This document shows positions 38,101 through 44,468 of a stretch of 64,000 nt of DNA, one piece after another. Positions within the stretch are counted from its first letter, which is position 1. Every line of letters starts with the position of its first letter. The notes beneath the pieces are model-generated. The model did no database searches. It was not told where the DNA came from and saw only the letters and a program-made list of their open reading frames with translations. The translations under genes were made by a program, and so were the position numbers. Source of the stretch: Mytilisepta virgata (taxonomy: Eukaryota; Mollusca; Bivalvia; Mytilida; Mytilidae); the NCBI GenBank assembly GCA_028015205.1, contig CM051521.1, positions 89,256,513 through 89,320,512 on the forward strand, given 5' to 3'.

Positions 38101-41100
38101 AACGCTTTATTAATAGCGTTAAAAATAGACCCAGACTATTTGGGGACGTTCTTAAGGAAGTTATTTTCCGATCAAAGTGAAAATTAGGGTCGGTCAGGTG
38201 ACCAGAAACACACCTATTTTTTATTTTGGCCTTATAACTGTTTACATGTAAATAATCTTTCAAGGGCAAAAACTCCTATATGGGATCAACTTACAATTTT
38301 GATCATGTTGCCTTATTTGTAGATCTTACTTTGAACATTTTTGCTGTTTACAGTTTGTCTTTATAATAATATTCAAGTTAATAACCTAAAACTGCAAAAT
38401 TTTCTTAAAATTAACAATTATGGGGCAATAACCCAACAAAGTGTTGACCGATTCGTCTTAAAATTTCATGGCAGGTAGACCTTCACCACATCCTGCATAC
38501 AGGTATCACATCCGTGAAGTGATCTGCGGAACACAGAGCAAGATATTGGAACAAACAACTAGAGGCTCACCAGAGCCTGTATCACTCACCTGGAGTCTAG
38601 TTTTCATTGGACAATTAATAAACTATTTGACCAAGTTTGTTGCAATTGGTTCAATTGTTCAGGGAAAATTTGTTGAAGATTTATTTTTCATAAGGTTTTA
38701 TGTTAAAATATGTTCCCTGATGGTGGTAGTCCTGGTTGGAGTGCTGACTTGCTGGACAGTATTCTTCAAGGGACAAAAAAGGGCAATAACTCCTAAATGG
38801 GTTTTGGGATTTCCTTCAAAATTTCAGGGTATGTAGATCTCAACATGGCAAACATTTTTCAAATTTACATATCACTTCTATCTCAAATAGTTTTGGGGAT
38901 AAATGACGAAAAATGTTAAATTTTGAAAATTTGCCGAAAAAAGGACAATACGTCCCAAATGGGTTTTGGGATTTCCTTCAAAATTTCAGGGTAGGTAGAT
39001 CTTGTCATGCTGATCAATTTTATCCCACGTCAGATTTTTGATATCTGTAACGGTTTTTAAGTTATAAGCCAAAAACAACACATGCACCCCTATTTTCTAT
39101 TTTTAGCTACGACAGCCATGTTTTATGTCAGATCAGAATAAATTGAGGATCATTTGTAGAGTACATGTCATAGATCATTCCTATTAAGTTTCAAAACAAT
39201 CGGCCCAGCGGTTTCAGAGGAGAGGATTTTTTAATGAAAGAATTTTGAAAATTTGACAAAAAAGGGTAATAACTCCTAAATGGGTTTTGGAATTTCCTTC
39301 AAAATTTCAGGGAAGGTAGATCTTGTCATGCTGATCAATTTTACCCCATGTCAGATTTTTGATATCTGTAACGGTTTTTAAGTTATAAGCCAAAAACAAC
39401 ACATGCACCCCTATATTCAATTTTTAGCTACCACAGCCATGTTTTATGTCAGATCAAAATAAATTGAGGATCGTTTGTAGAGGACATGTCATAGATCATT
39501 CCTATTAAGTTTCAAACCGATTTCAGAGGAGAAGATTTTTTAATGAAACAATTTTGAAAATTTGACAAAAAAAGGGCAACAACTCCTAAATTGGTTTTTG
39601 GATTTCCTTTAAAATTTCAGGGTAGGTAGATCTCAACATGCCAAACATTTTTCAAATTTACATTTCACTTCTATCTCAAATAGTTTTGGAGATAAATGAC
39701 GAACAAGAGGCTCACCAGAGCCTGTATCGCTCACCTGGAGTCTAGTTTTCATTGGACACTTAATCAACTATTTGACGAAGTTTGTTGCAATTGGTTCAAT
39801 TGTTCAGGGAAAATTTGTTGGTTTATTTTTCATAAGGTTTAATGTTAAAATATGTTCCCTGATGGTGGTAGTCCTGGCAGGAAGTTGATATAATTGACCA
39901 GGAATAAGGGTGAACCTTAAATAAATGTAACAGAACCCGACCTCAAATTACACAAACCAATAACTCCTAAATAGAATTTGGGATTCCCTTCAAAATTCCA
40001 GGGTAGGTAGACCTCAACATGGCAAACATTTTTCAAATTTACATTTCACTTCTATCTCAAATAGTTTTGGAGATAAATGATGAAAACTGTTAAAATTTTG
40101 AAAATTTGAAGAAAAAAGGGCAATAACTCCTAAATGGGTTTTGGAATTTCCTTCAAAATTCCAGGGTAGGTAGATCTCGTCATGCTGATCAATTTTACCC
40201 CATCAGATTTTCGATATCTGTAACGGTTTTTAAGTTATAAGCCAAAAACAACACATCCACCCCTATATTCTATTTTTAGCTACGACAGCCATGTTTTACG
40301 TCAGATCAAAATAAATTGAGGATAGTTTGTAGAGGACATGTCATAGATCATTCCTATAAAGTTTCAAACCAATCGGCACAGCGGTTTCAGAGGAGAAGAC
40401 TTTTGAATGTTAAAATTTTGAAAATTTTACGAAAAAAGGGCAATAACTCCTCAATGGGTTTTGGAATTTCCTTCAAAATTTCAGGGTAGGTAGATCTCGT
40501 CATGCTGATCAATTTTACCCCATGTCAGATTTTCGATATCTGTAACGGTTTTTGAGTTATTAGCAAAAAACAGCAATTTACCCCTATGTTCTATTTTTAG
40601 CAACAGTGGCCATGTTTTTCATCGGATCAATATAAAATGAGGACCGTTTGTGGAGGACATGTCATAGATCATTCCTATTAAGTTTCAAACCAATCGGCCC
40701 AGCGGTTTCAGAGGAGAAGATTTTTGAATGAAAAGTTTAAGACGGACGGACGGACGGCGGACGAAAAGTGATGGCAAAAGCTCACATGGCCTTTGGCCAG
40801 GTGAGCTAAAAAGACATATCGACTGTGCAGCATATGACCAACTTACCACAGAGTTTTCAGCAATGAAACATACATATTTGTCATAAATATAATATTTGGT
40901 TTGATCAAAATGGCAATTTTGTGTGTTTTGCATTATGTTCAGCCCTCGGATAGTTGTTTCATACACTTTTTTTGTGTATCACTTAAATTATATGAAACAA
41001 GATTCTGCAATTCACCTAAAAAATCTGAGTGAATTCCTAAGCTATTAGGATAGAGGTATTGCATGAATATTATGTGATGACGTTAAAAAATTGAAGTTAT

Positions 41101-44100
41101 ATGAGAGGTTCAAGGTTTTCAATGCAACCAGCGACCTAAACCAGAGATGTGTATTAAAATTTCATCAACATTCCTGACTAGACCACTCGGCCACCCAGGC
41201 CCCTTTTATTGTTAATGCAAAAGGGTGGCCGAGTGGTCTAGGTCGCTGGTTTAAAATACTATCAATGACCACGCTACAGGTGTGAGCTCGAATCCCACTT
41301 TGTATGGTCCTGCTTAATCGGTATGTGATAAGGTCAGTCAACAAAATGTCGATTGATTTGTCTGAAAATTTCATGGCAGGTAGATCTTGACCTGATGAAG
41401 ATTTTTAACCGGTCCGTTTTGCTCTAAATTCTTTAGTTTTTGAGATATAAGCCAAAAACTGCAGTTTACCCCCAGTGTTCTATTTTAAGCCGTGGTGGCC
41501 ATGTTTCTCGAAGGACAAGAAAATAAAACAAACAATGTATTCTAGATAGCCTAAGGATCATTTAGACTAAGTATGGCTGTAATTGGTTCAGTGGTTTCAG
41601 AGGAGAAGATCTTTGACAGACGACGGACAATGGATACCAAGTGATGGCAAAAGCTCACATCCTTTTAGGACAGGTGAGCTAAAAATGTCAGCATTCTTCT
41701 CAGCCTATTATGGCGCTGCAGTCCCCCAGTGTCTTCCCTTTAAAGCTCTTGTTCACAGCACCACCTTAAGTGACCGCTGGACATCCGAAATAATTAAATA
41801 ATTATCAGGTTTTCTATTGTCATTGAGGTCTGTCTGTGGTAGACAATAAATATTAGGTGATGCATATAATTAAGGTCCATTTAATGAACATTAAACAATC
41901 TTAGAATCCGTTTGTGTATACCCTTATAATAACGGGTATTTCCATTGAAGTAAAAAGTTTTGGCAGGACATGAAGGAGAAACTTAAGAACTGTTTTTATT
42001 TATATTTGTTTTGGTCATCACTAATTATGATTGCTGGGAATTAAAGAACATTTTTATATTTATTTTGGAATCGGAAAAATTAGGGTAGGCAGACCTGTAA
42101 ATCAATTAACACATTTAAAATTATGGCCTAACCGGAAGTGTCACTTCTGCATACTAAACTAAAGATGCTCAAAATGTTTCAGTAGTTCTTTATAAGTTGG
42201 TTTTATTTTATAACAATTATTTAAGATATGTTTACATATATTTTGTATTTCTAAATTTTTGTGATTTTTGTATATTTACAACATATACCAAACTCAAGTG
42301 AGATTCCAACGTCACCATCAGCACTGGAGATTTCATCAAAAACATTGAAAGATGAAGAGCTCCAGATAAGATTTCATCAATTGGGTTATTCACTCCTGTC
42401 TTTTTTAATAAAATGGGTGAAAGCTTTTTCCATTTGCTTTGTGATTTTAGGTTCACTCCTCCGATAATTTTTTTTTCACCCCCTCAAGCAGATATTTAGA
42501 CGGCTTTCAATTTCAATGGTAATCATGGGAGACCTGATGTGATAAATGCTTCCAATACACAGCAAAATCATTGAAAATACAGATATTTGATATGACATGA
42601 ATAATGTCACCAACATATTCCACAGTAAAAAGGCAAATTAAAGGACAGTCAACATTATAGGATACATAAAGCTGACAGATCTGCATGGTTAGTACATGTA
42701 CATGCTGGTGATGTTACAGGTACAAACTACCAACCAACCAATAGAAAACACCTTCTGCCAGCTGGTCCAGATAATACTGAGGTCATTTATCATTTGGACT
42801 TTTTTTAGACCATCAGAGACATTGCATAAAAGTTATAAAGTACATACTCGGAGGCATAATTATTTGGACTATCTGCTGGCAGAAACATACTTGCCAACAT
42901 ATTTTTGCTAGAATCCCTGATAAATTGGCAAGGGGTCTGGGATCGACTGCCCAAGGTCCCCAGTGGGTCCAGGGTAAAGCGCTCGGTCGAAAACGATTTT
43001 AAGGTATTTGGAAGCTGTTTTCAGAGTGCAAAAATCTGAATAAATGTTAATGAATATTACTTTATTTTGATGTAAATTATTATCTTAATTCTTCATATAT
43101 TGACTGGAACAGCAGTAATGAAAACACAAGATGTAAATACATATGGATATTTACTGTGATGAACACCTTGTGGTATCTTATGAATTGGTGTCTTCATTAA
43201 GAGAATGGATTTTGTAGATCTTACATTATTATAAGTATAAGCACTGACAAAATCCTTGGGATAAATCCTGGAGAAATTTAGAAATCCTGAAGAATATTAC
43301 AGTCCACCCTGTAACCCGGTAATGGGGTAAAACTTTCGGAGGTTCCGGGAGAAATCCGGAGCATTGGCATGTATGCAGAAACTGAATTTTAAAGTGTATG
43401 CCAAAAATGTTTGTAAATTTCTTTGTAGACTTAATGAAAAAAAAAAAATCTTGCATTTTAGTGAAAATCTATTTACTTGTAAGGGAAATTCAAGGGGCAG
43501 ATCCAGGAATTGTGTGGGATTGTATATAAACGAGGGTTCTTTGGACCAGGGAAAGTACTGGCATTTGATTTTTTACATGCTGATGTCTGATCATTTCATT
43601 CTAATTTATATTCTTCTACTTTTCCCTTACATGCCTTTTAAAATCGGTGTCAGTAAAAAACGTGTAGGTAATGTACATGCAAATTCAAATTACTTTATTG
43701 TCATTAAACATAAAGCTTTACAGAGCTCACCTTTTTCTGCAACAAAGATCATGTGGGGCTTTTTAGTAATTGAGAATAATGAGGGGCAACATGGCCGTTG
43801 GGATTGGGTGGTTGCAAGATCTGGAATTAGGGATTTAATACGTTAGTGGTCCAGACTCTAGGATGCGTTTAGGAAATTGGGAATTTAGTATTCATTTCGA
43901 ATTGAATTCATGATTAGACCATTTTTTTCCTGGGAATTAGATCAAACCCCCTCCCAACCACTAACTGAAGTGGAAAACATAGGCCTATTCAAAGTGGTGT
44001 AACATGAGGCATTTCTGAATTTGTTGGTAGCAAAAGGAGCAGCTCTCCTTTGCAAACCAGAGCACTTATTAGTATACACAAATAGAAATAGTAATTTTTG

Positions 44101-44337
44101 TGTATTATCTGATATTAAGGGCAGTAAGGCATATTTATTTAGCCACACTACATGTAGTCGTAGACTTGTAGTACAGACTAGTCTACAGTAGATTATCGTT
44201 CCTACATTTCCATCCAGTATTCTGTTAATGGTTGCATTTACATCTCTTGTGAGTAATAAATCATGTCTGATAACATCTTCATCTACATCAGGACACAACA
44301 AAGATACTTGTAAAACATCATTATCTGCAACATCCAT
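22993..44337 (-). CDS. EME1: EME1, crossover-junction endonuclease regulatory subunit (whole gene, 11 exons)
   Basis: EME1 is the catalytically inactive partner of the MUS81 nuclease, which cuts branched DNA such as replication forks and nicked Holliday junctions in the nucleus. Joining 11 exons at GT/AG sites with matching phases gives 626 aa (human about 570). Order: CUE-like segment (1-44); disordered acidic region with DSDDDLPEIAF (about 53-63) and EIVQPLSLRDRLL (about 125-137), both with counterparts in human EME1; charged helix (257-305); XPF/ERCC4-type nuclease-like domain (about 306-510) starting MKIILDQ and including VSDFVKMVDN and VIGLDKYFR; and tandem helix-hairpin-helix region (about 540-620) with VSPDIAEAIIAVYPSP and VRRGAGVLETTRRVG. 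The nuclease signature GDxnERKxxxD is absent, as expected for EME1. Introns are packed with repeats. The span includes introns; exons are listed separately. The C-terminal nine exons are very secure; exon 1 is inferred. Confidence 0.93.
24005..24335 (+). mobile_element. tRNA-derived SINE in EME1 intron
   Basis: The head has A-box-like TGGTAGCCTGCTCG and B-box-like AGGTCAACGATTCC spaced as in a tRNA gene. The body runs through GGTTGGCTCAGAATCAG, GTCTGAGTGGGGTGATATG and GTCTAGTACAAAGCAGGGAT, a phrase I recognise as widely repeated in bivalve DNA. It may belong to a SINE superfamily with a conserved central domain. A 72-codon + frame here is not a gene. Confidence 0.6.
24988..25044 (-). CDS. EME1: EME1 exon 10
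   Basis: 57 nt between TTTCAG and GTAAGT, phase 0 at both ends. Encodes AYSKCLTQQEGIKMLENIV, matching human AYQQC...LL. Confidence 0.9.
25772..25924. mobile_element. Foldback element in EME1 intron
   Basis: Inverted arms of about 30 bp, AAGGAATGTTTCCAATTTTT..., at 25772 and, inverted, ending at 25924. A second inner pair (AACCTGGTTT / AAACCAGGTT type) extends the fold. Non-coding. Confidence 0.65.
26378..26561 (-). CDS. EME1: EME1 exon 9
   Basis: Acceptor ACTGTTTCAG, donor AAT/GTAAGTG. Enters in phase 2 and leaves in phase 0. Encodes the end of the nuclease-like domain (SFHEDGTSGVKVDKSGNGLL) and the first hairpin (VSPDIAEAIIAVYPSP). Confidence 0.93.
26934..27049 (-). CDS. EME1: EME1 exon 8
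   Basis: Acceptor TTTATATAG, donor AAA/GTAAGA, phase 0 in and 2 out. Encodes ACADVQLLTGCVVQ and TKAVAEKPAK; human EME1 has FTKAVAEAPFKK at this point. Confidence 0.92.
27833..28022. mobile_element. Foldback MITE in EME1 intron
   Basis: Arms of about 80 bp (CCGTGATAGTGGTACAAC... and its inverse) with a short spacer near 27920-27945. The innermost TTCTTACTTTCTTTTGCAT is perfect on both arms. Confidence 0.7.
28617..29458. mobile_element. hAT-like non-autonomous element in EME1 intron
   Basis: 842 bp with ends CAGACCTGCCAACT and AGTTGGCAGGTCTG, flanked by GAAATT on both sides (6 of the expected 8 bp). Ends of this form are common for hAT MITEs. The 63-codon frame at the left end is not a gene. 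Confidence 0.6.
29515..29808 (-). mobile_element. Family A element, 5' fragment
   Basis: Read on -, it starts CTCACCTAGACC...GGTGAGCC with a CGTCTGCTGTCGTTGTCG-like microsatellite, the family A 5' end in decayed form. The 3' part is missing. Confidence 0.5.
29935..30058 (-). CDS. EME1: EME1 exon 7
   Basis: Acceptor TTTGTTGTAG, donor GAG/GTGATT; phase 2 in, 0 out. Encodes the basic loop ELKNIKQRQHREAVL and ISRIDIEE, leading into exon 8. Confidence 0.9.
30425..30524 (-). pseudogene. Partial tandem copy of EME1 exon 6 and its donor region
   Basis: About 88 bp match 30525-30614 at a 100-bp period with about 8 differences. On - it would encode TPLVIGLEKYFRQHKR, but it has no splice acceptor and the donor GT is changed to GC (TTTTAG/GCAACA). 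It is therefore a dead exon fragment inside intron 6. Confidence 0.75.
30576..30685 (-). CDS. EME1: EME1 exon 6
   Basis: Acceptor CTTGTTTCAG, donor TTTTAG/GTAACA, phase 0 in and 2 out. Encodes GQIRGETTLQQYIQTIQKH and TPLVIGLDKYF; human has ETLQGFVTDI then a similar strand. Confidence 0.92.
31069..31161 (-). CDS. EME1: EME1 exon 5
   Basis: 93 nt, phase 0 at both ends, acceptor GAATTTAG and donor CAG/GTACTT. Encodes VIPVSDFVKMVDNYRQ; human has LLRAEAFVSMIDNGKQ. Confidence 0.92.
31240..31450 (-). mobile_element. Family A element, 5' fragment
   Basis: On -, starts TAGCTCACCTGACCCAAAGGG with GTGAGTGATTGTCATCACTTGGCGTCCC. Only about 210 bp remain. Confidence 0.6.
31867..32037 (-). CDS. EME1: EME1 exon 4
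   Basis: 171 nt, phase 0 at both ends, acceptor TATTTTCAG and donor CAG/GTAAAC. Encodes the first strands of the nuclease-like fold, FMKIILDQHI, then KVPCVTEEHGLPFTICWKR, which aligns with human [20 protein letters not shown]. Confidence 0.94.
32545..33654 (-). mobile_element. Family A Helentron-like element, complete copy
   Basis: On -, starts AGCTCACCTGGCTATTGCC...GTGAGCTTTTGCCATCACTT with GTCCGTCC and ends CCAGGTGAGCGATACAGGCTC...CTCTTGTTT. Lies in EME1 intron 3 in the sense direction. Confidence 0.7.
34046..35417 (+). mobile_element. PIF/Harbinger-like element with an open frame
   Basis: Inverted ends GGCCTAAAATAAAATATTG and GGCCAGCCTTAAAATAATG, then a shared TTTGTTTGCCTTTTTCCGAC. Flanked by TTA on each side (34043-34045 and 35418-35420). 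A TWA target duplication with GGCC ends fits PIF/Harbinger. No DDE transposase was recognised. Confidence 0.7.
34274..34795 (+). CDS. Unrecognised 173-aa open frame inside the Harbinger-like element
   Basis: The frame starts at an ATG at 34274 and ends at a TGA at 34793-34795. Its composition is less AT-biased and more protein-like than the surrounding DNA, with alternating hydrophobic strands (FRFKATCTWEDVYSDVLEE, DFVTVSVSNK, LKYVIFTVHRE), two cysteine/histidine residues near the start (CHCCH) and the phrase RKDAFAVLMEK near the end. I do not recognise the family. It could be the N-terminal exon of a captured host gene or an accessory transposon protein. It may continue upstream by splicing, since no strong start context is visible. 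Confidence 0.4.
   Translation: MWDNFVKTACHCCHVAKLMEGTEFFTISLSVKLDTGNKAKLLVSNRLFRFKATCTWEDVYSDVLEETFDMKKTDFVTVSVSNKACTDTFEPISIVQNFDRSLKYVIFTVHREAGPEGSSTPVQSQRKDAFAVLMEKETQIDKHPPKIREDLDVMNGWHYLKPRHYTLIYLCLQ
36497..36643 (-). CDS. EME1: EME1 exon 3
   Basis: 147 nt, phase 0 at both ends, acceptor ATATTAG and donor GAG/GTATCA. Encodes a highly charged helix (RKAERESERERKLQEKKK, then GERKKQMGAWNKSLE), corresponding to the RQARQKESTLRRQERK stretch of human EME1. Confidence 0.85.
36899..37534 (-). CDS. EME1: EME1 exon 2
   Basis: 636 nt, phase 0 at both ends, acceptor ATTTTCAG and donor CAG/GTAAAG. Encodes 212 residues of acidic, Ser/Asn-rich disordered sequence. DSDDDLPEIAF near its start aligns with human DSDSEELPTFAF. 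A Met two codons in could be an alternative start if exon 1 were non-coding. Confidence 0.9.
37640..38500 (-). mobile_element. Internal part of a family A-related repeat, with nested insertion
   Basis: Inverse paralogue of about 10390-10740: shared phrases include GACTTTTTCAATGACCTTGAC, TCAGACCATT and CTTTCAAGGGCAAAAAC. It is interrupted by the element at 37795-38231, which the 10.6-kb paralogue lacks. Confidence 0.6.
37795..38231. mobile_element. PIF/Harbinger-like MITE, 437 bp
   Basis: Inverted ends GGCCAAAAAAAAAGGTACG and GGCCAAAATAAAAAATAGG. Flanks are TAA on the left and TTA on the right, so the duplication is imperfect or the boundary is off by a few bases. A GGTTGGTAGGTAGG block is shared with the element at 34046. 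Confidence 0.6.
38557..39701 (-). mobile_element. Family A element lacking its 5' end
   Basis: 3' end CTCTAGTTG with AGGCTCTGGTGAGCCTC is present at the left. Its 5' hairpin is missing because the next copy abuts it at 39702. Confidence 0.65.
39702..40807 (-). mobile_element. Family A Helentron-like element, complete copy
   Basis: On -, starts AGCTCACCTGGCCAAAGGCC with CCGTCCGTCCGTC and ends CCAGGTGAGCGATACAGGCTC then CTCTTGTTC. It is joined directly, head to tail, to the copy at 38557. Confidence 0.72.
41178..41315. repeat. Head-to-head tRNA-like sequences
   Basis: CTAGACCACTCGGCCACCC (41178-41196) is the perfect inverse of GGGTGGCCGAGTGGTCTAG (41223-41241). The right arm is a tRNA-type A box (TGGCCGAGTGG) and a B-box-like GAGCTCGAATCCCAC follows at about 41284-41300. 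The ends do not pair as an acceptor stem, so this is a tRNA-derived repeat, not a functional tRNA. Confidence 0.6.
41335..41680 (-). mobile_element. Family A element, 5' fragment
   Basis: On -, starts AGCTCACCTGTCCTAAAAGG and GTGAGCTTTTGCCATCACTT, then matches the 9.4-kb copy. The 3' end is missing. Confidence 0.6.
41690..42895. other. EME1 intron 1, unique sequence
   Basis: AT-rich intronic DNA. A - strand stretch near 42290-42450 has an acceptor-like CTCCAG and a GTATAT donor but gives no frame compatible with EME1. Confidence 0.35.
42896..43374. mobile_element. hAT-like MITE in EME1 intron 1
   Basis: 479 bp with ends CATACTTGCCAACA and, inverted, ATACATGCCAATG. Flanked by GCAGAAA on both sides (42889-42895 and 43375-43381), close to the 8-bp duplication typical of hAT. 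Confidence 0.6.
44206..44337 (-). CDS. EME1: EME1 exon 1, CUE-like domain
   Basis: The ATG at 44337 has A at -3 and G at +4. 44 codons end at donor AAT/GTAGGA in phase 0, which matches the phase of exon 2. The encoded helix bundle (LLCPDVDEDVIRHDLLL then RDVNATINRILDG) fits the CUE ubiquitin-binding fold: a CP in place of the usual MFP, conserved D--VI---L, and a terminal IL in place of the di-leucine. Assignment to EME1 rests on phase, the lack of any other acceptor gene downstream, an E2F site just upstream, and the head-to-head position with MRPL27 (the human arrangement). Alternative: first exon of an unrelated short gene. Confidence 0.68.
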
Positions 44338-44416
44338 TCTATTTAATTTTTCCCGCCAAAATAGAATTTTCGTTCAATTGTAAGAGAAAATTGGAGATGT
44401 TCCGAAAAATGACAAG
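44338..44416. promoter_or_regulatory. Bidirectional promoter between EME1 and MRPL27
   Basis: Only 79 bp separate the two divergent start codons. No TATA box is obvious. The region holds the E2F site at 44349-44360. Transcription starts must lie within it or in the opposite 5' UTRs. Confidence 0.75.
44349..44360. promoter_or_regulatory. E2F binding site
   Basis: TTTCCCGCCAAA is an exact match to the classical E2F consensus, 11 bp upstream of the EME1 ATG. It is GC-rich against an AT-rich background. E2F drives S-phase genes, which fits a replication-fork repair factor. Confidence 0.75.
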
Positions 44417-44468
44417 ATGTCGGCCTCCATGAAGCAAATTCCTTTTCTGTTATGTTCTTCTTTAAAAG
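44417..44468 (+). CDS. MRPL27: MRPL27 exon 1
   Basis: ATG at 44417 with 17 codons plus one base (MSASMKQIPFLLCSSLK). Donor AAAAG/GTTTCA is weak at +3 and +5, but the phase-1 base completes a Gly codon with GG at the start of exon 2. Chosen because it gives a presequence and the divergent arrangement. Confidence 0.7.

Noticed and set aside
41223..41315. Candidate tRNA-Leu or tRNA-Ser gene
   Set aside because: A and B boxes are present but the acceptor stem and T stem do not pair.
42232..42456. A 74-codon - frame in EME1 intron 1
   Set aside because: No polypyrimidine acceptor in the right phase and no family resemblance; adding it would break the exon 1 to exon 2 phase match.
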